Source of the DNA: JAGQYH01 sp041393015
GTDB taxonomy: Bacteria; Bacteroidota; Bacteroidia; Chitinophagales; JADIYW01
Reading direction: 5' to 3'
Assembly (NCBI GenBank): GCA_041393015.1
Contig: JAWKKV010000018.1
Location: forward strand, 1-13,177
Length of the DNA stretch: 13,177 nt
Made by a program: the position numbers and the translations under genes. The first letter of the stretch is position 1. Each line of letters opens with the position of its first letter. Under the pieces are notes generated by a model. The model was not told where the DNA came from and did not search any database. It worked only from the letters and a program-made list of their open reading frames with translations. Below are positions 1-8,414 of this stretch, piece after piece.

Positions 1-77
1 ACACAACAACAATCAAAATCCCGTTAAAAATAATAACTTAGTATCCGATACCAAAGCAAACAACAGACACAAAGCAC

Positions 78-2003
78 CTACTCTACCGTTTCCAATCTTT
101 TGTCAATAACACGTTCCATATAATCTTGAACAAAAGCTTTGCAACGAATTCCGATAGCTTCCATCTCAGGCGTTTTGCTCTTGATTAAATTGTGCTTAAA
201 GTCCTTATCATCTTTAGCATAATAACCTACAATTTTGTTACCGTCAAAAGTGCACATATAATTACCCATCATAAATCGGTACAAACGTTCAGAATACTTA
301 ATCACAAAAGGCGGCACCTGCTTTTCGCCAACAAGGCTTCTACCCCAACTACGAAAAGGTTTTTGATACCCAATCATATCAAGTAACGTCGGATAAATAT
401 CTATTTGTTGTGCCCAATCATCATTTACACCCACATATTTTTCATTAGAAGAATAAAACAATATAGGCACCGTGTTTCTATTACCTTCTTTGAGGTATTC
501 ATCATAAGCTACAGTATTTCCGTGATCTGCCACCAATACAAAAATAGTATTGTCAAACCAAGGCTCTTTCTTGGCAGCGGCAAAGAATTTCTGTAAAGCA
601 AAGTCGGTATAGCCAATACATTGATTAATGTTAACCTTACCTTTCGGAAACTTTCCAGCATATTTTTCAGGAACCTTATACGGTTCGTGCGAAGAAACCG
701 AAAAAAGAGTAGCCATAAAAGGCTGTTTCTTTTTAGATAGCTCTCTGTTAAAATATTGAAAAAAAGGTTCATCCCATATACCCCAAACACCGTCAAAGTC
801 GTCATCATTATTATATTCGGTTTTGCCATAATAATGGTCATAACCCAATATGTTTCCAAAGCCTAAAAAACCCATAGAACCATTAGGAGCACCATGAAAG
901 AACGAGGTATCATATCCTTCCGATTTTAATGTAGATACCAACGAGGTTATCTTCTGCTTAGGATAAGGAGATGACGTAAAAGCTTCTTCAAACGATGGTA
1001 TTCCAGCAATTATAGAAGAAACCCCGTGTATTGATTTCCATCCGTTGGCATAGGCATTGGTATAAATAAGACTATGCTGAGCCAAAGAATCTATAAATGG
1101 CGTGTAGCCTTCATAGTCGGGAATTTTAGTATTTCGATTAAAAGCACCGCTATATTCTCTACCATAGCTTTCCAAGATGAAGATAACAATGTTGGGCTTT
1201 GTCGAAGGATTATTTTGATAATGTTTAATAGGCACTAGGAGAGAGTCAATAGTTTGTTTAGAAACTAAATTTATCTTCTTAAAAGTATTGCTACTCCAAG
1301 TTCTAATGATAGCAAAAGGCGTGTTTAGCACAAAGTCAGACTGAGAAGCATTAGTCACATAGCGGCTTGCATCCAACAAATTAATTGGACGGGTACTTTT
1401 CTTAAAGTCACCTCTGATGCCTCCAATAGACAAAGTAACAATGACTAAAAACATGGCAAAGCTAAAAGCAAAGTACTTAACGTTTAATTTTGGTATCAAA
1501 TGTGTAACTTTATAACGCTTGTAGAGCAGAATCCAAACAATTGACACCAACAAAAACAATACAAAGACGTGCCAGTAATTCAACAGAAAATTAAAAAGCA
1601 ATAACAATTTGTTTTGCTCATGCTCAAGCGTATCCATCGAGGCTCTAGTGCTTCGTCCGAAAGTATATCGATAATAAATAAAGTCTATAAAATTGGTAGC
1701 GTAAGCAAAAAGATTGGTCGAAAAGTAAAGATAGAAAAGGAATTTTTGAAACCCTTTCTGCGTATTTATCTTTAGCGGAAGAATAGACAAGAGAATGAAC
1801 AACGAATTGATGTATAAAATAGCAGTGGTATCAAAAGTTATCCCATGGAAAGACAACAAAAAGAAATCGGATAAAGATTCTATTTTAATCAGTTGAGGAT
1901 TGTAGCAAAAGAACAGTAAACGTGCAATAGAATAGAATAGAAATGCTAAAAAAATACGGTAAGCTAAAGCCTTATATTCATTTATTCGAGGAAATTTTTG
2001 CAT
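78..2003 (-). CDS. LTA-synthase-like membrane sulfatase-fold phosphotransferase
   Basis: Likely an inner-membrane enzyme of the LtaS/OpgB-type alkaline-phosphatase superfamily, with its catalytic domain facing the periplasm. Residue numbers are from the ATG at 2003 (641 aa). About five hydrophobic helices lie near residues 12-32, 55-77, 88-108, 145-161 and 178-195. The sulfatase domain covers roughly 270-560. Expected metal and catalytic residues are visible: Glu278 in IFILESYG, Ser324 in GWKSIHG at the nucleophile position (Thr in staphylococcal LtaS), His439 in SSHEPY, and Asp493-His494 in VADHGN. The frame extends upstream to a TTG at 2030, but that codon lies inside a TAGTTTTG -7 promoter element (2028-2035), so initiation at ATG 2003 or 2009 is preferred. 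Gram-negative relatives transfer phosphoglycerol or phosphoethanolamine to glycans or lipids. The substrate here cannot be read from sequence, and lipoteichoic acid itself is not expected in this phylum. The family call is firm; the role is open. Confidence 0.9.
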   Translation of the reverse strand: MQKFPRINEYKALAYRIFLAFLFYSIARLLFFCYNPQLIKIESLSDFFLLSFHGITFDTTAILYINSLFILLSILPLKINTQKGFQKFLFYLYFSTNLFAYATNFIDFIYYRYTFGRSTRASMDTLEHEQNKLLLLFNFLLNYWHVFVLFLLVSIVWILLYKRYKVTHLIPKLNVKYFAFSFAMFLVIVTLSIGGIRGDFKKSTRPINLLDASRYVTNASQSDFVLNTPFAIIRTWSSNTFKKINLVSKQTIDSLLVPIKHYQNNPSTKPNIVIFILESYGREYSGAFNRNTKIPDYEGYTPFIDSLAQHSLIYTNAYANGWKSIHGVSSIIAGIPSFEEAFTSSPYPKQKITSLVSTLKSEGYDTSFFHGAPNGSMGFLGFGNILGYDHYYGKTEYNNDDDFDGVWGIWDEPFFQYFNRELSKKKQPFMATLFSVSSHEPYKVPEKYAGKFPKGKVNINQCIGYTDFALQKFFAAAKKEPWFDNTIFVLVADHGNTVAYDEYLKEGNRNTVPILFYSSNEKYVGVNDDWAQQIDIYPTLLDMIGYQKPFRSWGRSLVGEKQVPPFVIKYSERLYRFMMGNYMCTFDGNKIVGYYAKDDKDFKHNLIKSKTPEMEAIGIRCKAFVQDYMERVIDKRLETVE

Positions 2004-2027
2004 AGTCATTAATCGCTTTAAGAAATA

Positions 2028-2035
2028 CAAAACTA
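2028..2035 (-). promoter_or_regulatory. Candidate -7 promoter element for the LTA-synthase-like gene
   Basis: Read on the minus strand this is TAGTTTTG, a full match to the Bacteroidota -7 consensus TAnnTTTG. No TTG is found 17-23 bases upstream, so the -33 half is weak. Transcription would begin near 2021, leaving a short leader before ATG 2009 or 2003. The short consensus in AT-rich DNA makes chance matches possible. Confidence 0.4.
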
Positions 2036-2074
2036 CATATTTCGAAAGTATTTATAGTATATTTTAAATTATTA

Positions 2075-2104
2075 TTGTGATTGAATACAAATATCCTTAA
2101 TTTG
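2075..2104 (+). promoter_or_regulatory. Candidate promoter for the acyl-CoA synthetase gene
   Basis: TTG at 2075-2077 is followed after 19 bases by TTAATTTG at 2097-2104, which matches TAnnTTTG at all but one defined position. Spacing fits the Flavobacterium -33/-7 arrangement (17-23 bases). The predicted leader before ATG 2121 is short, about 10 bases. It faces away from the minus-strand candidate at 2028-2035, so the short region between the two genes would hold divergent promoters. Confidence 0.4.
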
Positions 2105-2120
2105 CATAAAATTTGACTCA

Positions 2121-3893
2121 ATGACTGCTATCACACGCCTGTTTGACTTTCCTTATCACCAATTAAAAAGAAATAATATCCCCAATAGTCTTGTTACCAA
2201 ACACGATGGCCAATGGGTTAGTACTTCTACTCAAGAATATATCGATAAAGCCAATACAATTTCAAGAGCTTTGCTCCGATTGGGTGTTGAAAAGAATGAT
2301 AAAATAGCTATAATATCAACAAACAACCGAACCGAATGGCACATTATGGATATTGGCATCCTCCAAGTTGGAGCACAAAATGTACCGATTTATCCAACAA
2401 TCAGTGAAGATGATTATGAATATATTTTAAACCATTCTGAAGCCAAATATTGTTTTGTTTCTGATGACGAAGTCATGAGGAAAATAAACCTCATAAAACA
2501 TAAAGTACCCAACATCATCGAAGTCTATTCTTTTAACACATTATCCGATTGCAAAAACTGGTCCGAATTGTTAGCATTAGGAAAAGACGAAAGCAATCAA
2601 ACCACCGTAGAAGATCGAAAAAAAAATGTGAAATCAGAAGAACTGGCTACCATCATTTACACATCGGGAACAACCGGAAAACCAAAAGGCGTGATGCTTT
2701 CACACAATAATATTGTATCCAATGTACTCGACAGTGCCAATAGAATTCCGTTTGATGAAGGAAAAAGTATTGCACTAAGCTTCTTGCCCATTTGTCATAT
2801 CTATGAACGAATGGTTACTTACATCTATCAATATTATAGCGTATCAATTTACTTTGGCGAATCAATAGAAAAAATTGGTGAAAATGTAAAAGAAGTGCGT
2901 CCAACGGTAATGACTGGTGTTCCTAGACTTACTGAGAAAGTATATGAAAAGATAGTTGCCAAAGGTTCCGAACTAAGCGGTATCAAAAGAAAATTATTCT
3001 TTTGGGCAATCACTGTTGGCGAAAAGTACGAACCTTATGGTGCTAATGGTTGGTGGTATGAACTACAGCTAAAGATAGCTCGCAAACTAATTTTTAGTAA
3101 ATGGAAAGAAGGCTTGGGTGGAAGATTAGACTTGATAGTCAACGGAAGTGCTGCTATGCAACATAGATTATTGCGCATCTTTGCAGCAGCCGAAATCTAC
3201 ATTATGGAAGGTTATGGTCTAACCGAAACTTCACCTGTAATCTCAGTAAATGATTTACGAAATAATGGTTTCCGAATAGGAACCGTAGGTCACGTTATAA
3301 ACAATGTTGAAGTAAAAATTGCAGCAGATGGCGAAATTTTGTGCAAAGGACCAAATGTGATGATGGGATATTACAAAGATGCCCAATTAACTGCGGAAGC
3401 AATAGTTGACGGATACTTTCATACAGGTGATATTGGAGAAATAGACAACGATGGTTTCTTAAAAATTACCGATAGAAAGAAAGAAATGTTTAAGACATCG
3501 GGCGGAAAATACATAGCACCTCAACTCTTGGAGAATGCTATGAAACAATCACGTTTCATTGAACAAATTATGGTTATTGGCGAAGGCGAAAAAATGCCTG
3601 CTGCTTTCATTCAACCCAACTTTGCTTTCATAAAAGAATGGGCTGTTATTCATAAAATTGATATTGGAACCACAACTGCCGAGATTAGTAAAAATCCTCA
3701 AGTAATAGAGCGCATCCAACAAGAAGTTGAAACTATCAATGAAAAGTTTGGTCATTGGGAAAAGATAAAGCGTTTTGAGCTTACACCGGATGTATGGTCA
3801 ATAGAAGGCGGACATCTAACACCAACCTTGAAATTGAAACGTAAAGTTGTTAAAGAACTTTACAAAGATTTATATCAGAAGATATATGCTTAA
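2121..3893 (+). CDS. Long-chain fatty acid--CoA ligase (AMP-forming)
   Basis: Activates free long-chain fatty acids to acyl-CoA through an acyl-adenylate, feeding beta-oxidation or phospholipid synthesis; cytosolic, probably membrane-associated since no signal peptide or membrane helix is seen. The 590-residue length is normal for the long-chain FadD15-like branch of the adenylate-forming superfamily. Motifs appear in order: the phosphate-binding loop YTSGTTGKPKG at 180-190, the adenine-site EGYGLTETSP at 363-372, the ribose-binding Asp437 in HTGDIG, the hinge segment TDRKKE at 450-455, and the C-terminal catalytic lysine in TPTLKLKR (Lys571 or Lys573). All key residues are present, so it should be active. 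It is transcribed divergently from the LTA-synthase-like gene and is followed 14 bases later by a strong hairpin terminator, so it looks monocistronic. Exact chain-length preference cannot be judged. Confidence 0.95.
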   Translation: MTAITRLFDFPYHQLKRNNIPNSLVTKHDGQWVSTSTQEYIDKANTISRALLRLGVEKNDKIAIISTNNRTEWHIMDIGILQVGAQNVPIYPTISEDDYEYILNHSEAKYCFVSDDEVMRKINLIKHKVPNIIEVYSFNTLSDCKNWSELLALGKDESNQTTVEDRKKNVKSEELATIIYTSGTTGKPKGVMLSHNNIVSNVLDSANRIPFDEGKSIALSFLPICHIYERMVTYIYQYYSVSIYFGESIEKIGENVKEVRPTVMTGVPRLTEKVYEKIVAKGSELSGIKRKLFFWAITVGEKYEPYGANGWWYELQLKIARKLIFSKWKEGLGGRLDLIVNGSAAMQHRLLRIFAAAEIYIMEGYGLTETSPVISVNDLRNNGFRIGTVGHVINNVEVKIAADGEILCKGPNVMMGYYKDAQLTAEAIVDGYFHTGDIGEIDNDGFLKITDRKKEMFKTSGGKYIAPQLLENAMKQSRFIEQIMVIGEGEKMPAAFIQPNFAFIKEWAVIHKIDIGTTTAEISKNPQVIERIQQEVETINEKFGHWEKIKRFELTPDVWSIEGGHLTPTLKLKRKVVKELYKDLYQKIYA

Positions 3894-3907
3894 ATACTTT
3901 AATAAAG

Positions 3908-3942
3908 AAAACCTCGTAAATCAAATGATTACGGGGTTTTTT
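3908..3942. terminator. Rho-independent, probably bidirectional terminator
   Basis: AAAACCTCGTAA (3908-3919) pairs with TTACGGGGTTTT (3929-3940), a 12-bp stem with one G-T wobble and a nine-base loop. A T-run follows to 3942. On the opposite strand the A-rich left arm gives a matching U-tract. It sits between the convergent acyl-CoA ligase (stop at 3893) and phosphoesterase (stop at 3964) genes and can serve both. Confidence 0.9.
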
Positions 3943-3963
3943 GTATAATTTTAAGTTCAAATA

Positions 3964-6900
3964 TTATCTCTTAATAATTCGCAATGCTTTTTGATTATCG
4001 TCTTGAGAGATGATTATATTATATACTCCAGAAGGATAAAGTTCTCCTATTGTTAACGTTGAAACTTTATCTGCTTCAGTACTTATATCCTCAATTAACC
4101 TTCCAACTGTATCATAAATTTTTATAGTAAGAGTGTTATCGCTTGAAGAGACTAAGTTAATATTGAAGTGGTAATTAAAAGGATTAGGACTTATCTTAAC
4201 TTCAAATATATCTTTCTTTTGCGATTCTCTTGCTACAACAGCATTTAGATCACAACTTTTTCCAAAAGGTCCAAAAACACCATATATTTTTATAGCCACC
4301 GAAACACTATAATTTTTTCCAAGCTGTGCTCCTTCAAACATATTAAGTTTAAAATTGGAATAGTTTCTTTCAATTTCTCCAACTGTAATTACTTCATCAT
4401 CTACAACTTCTTCCAAGAGAATTTTGTAAGTAGGAAATCCAACATAAGGAATTATATCATACGTTTGATTTAAATCAGTTATTTGGCTATCGCAATACAG
4501 TGCTGCTATTTCAGTAGTTGGAAAATAAGGTGTTTTTAAAATACATTCTGCTCCATAATTAGACCAAATCTCAATGCCATTTACCAACATTTTATAGTGA
4601 ACCGATATTGAATATTGTGTGTCATAGTTTAAGATAATACCTTGAAAAGCACTAAGACTAGAAAAACGACTACTATTTGGAATAGTATAATAATAAGCAG
4701 GTGTTGAGCTAGTATCAGAGGTTAATCTAATTCTAAATTGATAATAGATAGCATAAATAACTGGATTTGCAGCGATGGTAGTACTCATAGTAGTCAATTG
4801 ACTTCCACAGGTTGGAGCACTTAAACCAATGATGGGCAAACTTGGCGTATTTATTATGCATTCTTCTCCATAATCCGAGAGTAACTCTATTCCATTATTT
4901 TGCATACTATATTGTACAGAAATTGAATAGGCTGTCTCATATTGAAGATTTAAACCTATAAAAGAGTTTGCAGAAAGAAATCGATTTGAAGTTTGAACAT
5001 AATAGTATGTTGGTGATTGTCCATTATCACTAGCTTTGCGTATTCTAAACCTATAATAGTTTGCATTAAAACCTGAATTGGCAGCAATGGTTGAATTTAA
5101 AGTTGCCAATGTGCTATTACAATAAGCTGAGTTCAAAGTTATAGCAGGAATTCCTTGGCTAGTAACAGTAATTGAAGGTAACCCAAATGGTGCTATTTCA
5201 TCATTAATAACTGCGGCAACTCTTATCTGATATTGGGTGGCATAGCCTCTAATATCCGTTGGAATGGTAAAGTATCTTGCAAAAGTACCTGTTTGAATGA
5301 ACTCTCTAACTTGTCCATTAGTTAAGTTTTTTATTTGATAAAAATAACCCAAACTACTTGCGCCTGGATGATTGTAAATTGAAGCCGAAAGTGACGTTGC
5401 AAAATTAGTTATTATAATGGGATTATTAATAGATATGGCTATTGCAGCACAACCTTCAGATTTTGAGCCATCACAATTGTCATCAATATTATTCCAACAT
5501 ATCTCTGTAGCATTGGGATTAATACTTGAAATCAAATCATCACAATCCAAGTTATTGGTAACATAACCTACTGGTTGTTCACATTGTGTGATATAGTTTG
5601 TACTATTACCAAAACCATCTCCATCAACATCGGCATAGAAGGTTTGTTGAAGACATGGATTAAGGACATATTCTACATGTAAAACTGGGGCATAATTGCT
5701 TTGACCGTCAAAGGATTTTGCTATTCTAGTATTGGTTGGCAAATTGCCACCATATAAAATAAACGCCATTGCATTGCCCGAATTCCAACCTTGACGATTT
5801 ACAATTTCTTGTACAACTGAGTTTAAACTTGGAGTTTGTTTAACATCATATTCGTGCAGCCATGCATCAGGATTCCAGTTTACAATAGCTGTTGTTCTTG
5901 TTCTAGAGCTAATATCATAGGCTGTAGTGGTATAGGCTGGCGGATTATCCGCAGCTTGACCAGCAATATTTATAGTAACATTACCACTATTAATTTCATC
6001 AACAGTAAATTTTATATAAGCCGAAGTAATGGTTGCGTTTTGTGGAATAGCTAAATTTGCAAATCGTAAACCAACATATTGAGGATCCGTCTCTTCATCC
6101 GTATAAAGTTCTAAATCGGAGCTTGTTAAACTTATAGAACCGTTGTTAAAACGATTTTCTTCAGCATCATTGTTACTCGCATTTACTTTAACATCAATTG
6201 TTCCAGAAACAACACCTATTTTAAATGTTATATATTTTACCAAAGTGTTAGACGTCTGAACATCATGTGCTATAACTTCAATAGTATAAGTCCCCGAAGG
6301 TAGGTTGGATGTGTTTGGAATTACAACACCAAAAGTAGTATCCGATGCATCAGTATCAGTTAATGTTTGTCCATTAAATTTGAATTCAACAAAATCAACT
6401 ACTGCATTTGTATTTACAGTAACAGGAATAGTAGCAACTCCATTTGAAAACACTTGATTGTTTGTTGGAGCAGTAATAGCAAGCGTTATACCACTTGATG
6501 CAGACATATCATAAGGAAGGGTAAATTGGCTAGAAGTTTGTGTTCTATATTGATTTAATACTGGTGAATACGTTTTAAATTCAATAACACTTCTTGAAGG
6601 ACGGAATTTCATCATTCTTAAAAACCCATTCCCACCATTGGCATCTTCTTGATAATTACTCATTCTAATATAAAGTGGTTTTCCACAGGAATTTATTAAA
6701 TCCAATTCGGCTTCCCCAGGAGTAATTGGGTCACCGTGATAATGCGCACAAAGAATTAAAAAAACATTACAATGTTGCGCTAAAACATCGTTCAAAACGG
6801 CTTGTACATTTCCAGAATCAGTAACCGAATTATCATCTCTAATAAAACCATGAGTAGAAATTATAGCTCTTCTGTCAGGAAAAGCATCTAAAACATCATT

Positions 6901-7800
6901 AAGCCATTGTTGAGACTGAAAAGGAAAATTGAATTCTAAAGCAATGTTGATAAAGTCCATACCACCAGCAGAGAATAGGACATAGTTATTTTTCCACAAG
7001 CGATTGGTATAATTTTCATCATCGGTTGTAACTACATCATTCGTTCCACCCATATAACCACCATACCAAGGATACTCTTCATAGCTAGGAATACCTAGTC
7101 CATCAGCAATAGAAATTGCTGTTGTAGCTGGGAAATTTTTATCGTATAATGTCGCTTCACCAGTATTGGCATTTATGGCATTATAATCATGGTTTCCTGG
7201 AGCAACACCAATTGCAATATCGCTTTGGTTTAAATTGTTGAGTGCTTGTCTTGCTCTTTGCCATTGAATAGCTTCACTATAATCAACTATATCACCAAGA
7301 TGATCTACTAAAACGATGTTTAGGTTTACTTTTTGATTAATAATCCATTGGGTTTGATCAATAAATAGTTGAAAATTTGTTGGGCTGTATGTATAATGCT
7401 GTGTATCTGGTAGTGCTATCACAGTAAAGTCAGCATTTCCTGAAGGAAGAGTACTCGATTCTTCTGTCACTGCTTTTGGTGTTTTAAAACTGTATTGCTG
7501 CGAAAGCGTATCGTCTTTTTTTATAATAAAAAAGTAATTGGTATCTGGCAATAAATCTAATAATTCCACGTTGATATTAAATTCTGCAGTATCTAAAACT
7601 ATTGACGCTGTATAACACAGATAGTCTAATCCTTCGTCTTTTGTGCCATAATAGATAACAATGCTTTCCTTTTTCTTGTCTATCTTGATGCCATCCTCAT
7701 TTGGTACCAATCGCTTATTTTCAGCACTCTGAATAGTGTTATTGAAAATAAAAGAAAGTAGTAACAAGAAATAGATAAAAGTAGATTTCTTTAGTGACAT
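3964..7800 (-). CDS. Secreted multidomain metallophosphoesterase with T9SS sorting domain
   Basis: A 1278-residue exported calcineurin-like phosphoesterase. Domains in order: signal peptide (about 1-26); an Fn3-like beta domain (about 38-108); the metallophosphoesterase domain (about 122-425) with PDTQH (Asp132, His135), GDIVD (Asp170), GNHD (203-205), His317 and HYHGD (His353, His355), so the usual dinuclear metal ligands are complete; an Ig-like domain (about 438-530); a DNRLRE-like beta domain (about 533-712); a Cys/Asp-rich MopE-type metal-binding motif (about 718-784, DVDGDGFG and NNIDDNCDG); four tandem ~100-residue repeats (786-1189); and a type A T9SS C-terminal sorting domain (about 1198-1278, starting ISPNPF and ending in basic KALRIIKR). 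The product is probably released or attached at the cell surface. Substrate is unknown; relatives act on phosphomonoesters, diesters or nucleotides. No clear promoter precedes it, only a 7/8 match TAATTTAG on the minus strand at 7826-7833. The convergent terminator lies just downstream. Confidence 0.92.
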   Translation of the reverse strand: MSLKKSTFIYFLLLLSFIFNNTIQSAENKRLVPNEDGIKIDKKKESIVIYYGTKDEGLDYLCYTASIVLDTAEFNINVELLDLLPDTNYFFIIKKDDTLSQQYSFKTPKAVTEESSTLPSGNADFTVIALPDTQHYTYSPTNFQLFIDQTQWIINQKVNLNIVLVDHLGDIVDYSEAIQWQRARQALNNLNQSDIAIGVAPGNHDYNAINANTGEATLYDKNFPATTAISIADGLGIPSYEEYPWYGGYMGGTNDVVTTDDENYTNRLWKNNYVLFSAGGMDFINIALEFNFPFQSQQWLNDVLDAFPDRRAIISTHGFIRDDNSVTDSGNVQAVLNDVLAQHCNVFLILCAHYHGDPITPGEAELDLINSCGKPLYIRMSNYQEDANGGNGFLRMMKFRPSRSVIEFKTYSPVLNQYRTQTSSQFTLPYDMSASSGITLAITAPTNNQVFSNGVATIPVTVNTNAVVDFVEFKFNGQTLTDTDASDTTFGVVIPNTSNLPSGTYTIEVIAHDVQTSNTLVKYITFKIGVVSGTIDVKVNASNNDAEENRFNNGSISLTSSDLELYTDEETDPQYVGLRFANLAIPQNATITSAYIKFTVDEINSGNVTINIAGQAADNPPAYTTTAYDISSRTRTTAIVNWNPDAWLHEYDVKQTPSLNSVVQEIVNRQGWNSGNAMAFILYGGNLPTNTRIAKSFDGQSNYAPVLHVEYVLNPCLQQTFYADVDGDGFGNSTNYITQCEQPVGYVTNNLDCDDLISSINPNATEICWNNIDDNCDGSKSEGCAAIAISINNPIIITNFATSLSASIYNHPGASSLGYFYQIKNLTNGQVREFIQTGTFARYFTIPTDIRGYATQYQIRVAAVINDEIAPFGLPSITVTSQGIPAITLNSAYCNSTLATLNSTIAANSGFNANYYRFRIRKASDNGQSPTYYYVQTSNRFLSANSFIGLNLQYETAYSISVQYSMQNNGIELLSDYGEECIINTPSLPIIGLSAPTCGSQLTTMSTTIAANPVIYAIYYQFRIRLTSDTSSTPAYYYTIPNSSRFSSLSAFQGIILNYDTQYSISVHYKMLVNGIEIWSNYGAECILKTPYFPTTEIAALYCDSQITDLNQTYDIIPYVGFPTYKILLEEVVDDEVITVGEIERNYSNFKLNMFEGAQLGKNYSVSVAIKIYGVFGPFGKSCDLNAVVARESQKKDIFEVKISPNPFNYHFNINLVSSSDNTLTIKIYDTVGRLIEDISTEADKVSTLTIGELYPSGVYNIIISQDDNQKALRIIKR
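4234..5445 (-). repeat. Four tandem ~100-residue protein repeats in the phosphoesterase
   Basis: Four consecutive units fill residues about 786-1189: R1 5152-5445, R2 4843-5148, R3 4528-4839, R4 4234-4527. R2 and R3 are clearly homologous, sharing TIAAN, YYxFRIR, SRF or NRF, YSISVxY, NGIE and YGxEC. R4 keeps the leading Cys, the YSVSV strand and a closing FGKSC. R1 is diverged and lacks both cysteines. Paired cysteines near each end of R2-R4 could form one disulfide per unit. The strand pattern suggests a beta-sandwich stalk between the enzyme and the sorting domain; the function is not known to me. Confidence 0.75.
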
Positions 7801-7994
7801 ACCTAAAACAAGTTTTAATTTTAGGCTAAATTAGTTCGTTAACAATTACCTAACATAAAAACAAACTCTTTTTTCGATGAATTGATAGGAATAGTAGTTG
7901 AATTACATCTTAAAGTAATGTTATTAATTCCATTTTTATTTTGAAATATCCTTTGGAAAATAATGATTAGAAGTAAAAAGTATTTTGAATTTTC

Positions 7995-8408
7995 TTAATG
8001 CGGTAATTTATCTTTAAAAACACCATATAAAAATGTACCCAAAGTAGCACCTACTAATATTAATCCAACCGAAAGAAATCCGGCACCAAGAAGAATAAAA
8101 ATTGGCCCAGGACAAGACCCAACTAATGCCCAGCCAAGACCAAAAAGTGTTCCACCAATCCAGTATCTAGCATTTCCAATTTCTTTATCTTGAATTTCAA
8201 TAGGTTTTCCTTTGATGTCTTTTAGTTGTTTTCTTTTTATAATTTGTATTCCTATAATTCCTGTTACCACAGCCGTCATAATTATTCCATACATGTGAAA
8301 GGATTGGAAATGAAACATTTCATAAATTCGGTACCAAGAAACTGCTTCAGATTTGGTTAATACAATTCCGAAAATAAATCCAACGAGTAAATATTTTAAT
8401 AATTTCAT
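7995..8408 (-). CDS. YeeE/YedE family sulfur transporter, C-terminal-half protein
   Basis: A 137-residue integral membrane protein of the YeeE/YedE (DUF395) family, which moves thiosulfate or related sulfur species across the inner membrane. Hydrophobic segments lie near residues 5-18, 38-56, 82-97 and 100-128. The family's cysteine signature appears as GSCPGP with Cys99 (ATG numbering), at a loop that in characterised relatives faces the transport path. It begins six bases after the stop of the 186-residue partner at 8415-8975, so the two are almost certainly cotranscribed and together correspond to one full-length transporter divided in two. A hydrophilic Lys/Glu-rich loop sits at about 58-78. 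No rhodanese or persulfide dioxygenase gene, common companions of such pairs, is in the window. Whether the pair carries thiosulfate, sulfide or persulfide sulfur cannot be decided here. Confidence 0.88.
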   Translation of the reverse strand: MKLLKYLLVGFIFGIVLTKSEAVSWYRIYEMFHFQSFHMYGIIMTAVVTGIIGIQIIKRKQLKDIKGKPIEIQDKEIGNARYWIGGTLFGLGWALVGSCPGPIFILLGAGFLSVGLILVGATLGTFLYGVFKDKLPH

Positions 8409-8414
8409 TTGTAG

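Noticed and set aside
1..77. A gene fragment or repeat at the left edge
   Set aside because: I see only AT-rich non-coding sequence after the stop at 78-80, with no hairpin terminator and no repeat of note.
509..859. A 116-codon frame on the minus strand inside the LTA-synthase-like gene
   Set aside because: It lies in another frame of a well-supported sulfatase domain and its translation resembles no family.
7802..7825. Inverted repeat CCTAAAA / TTTTAGG just before the phosphoesterase start, as an operator or attenuator
   Set aside because: Only a 7-bp, mostly A-T stem with a 10-base loop in AT-rich DNA; no T-run or second site. Chance occurrence is likely.
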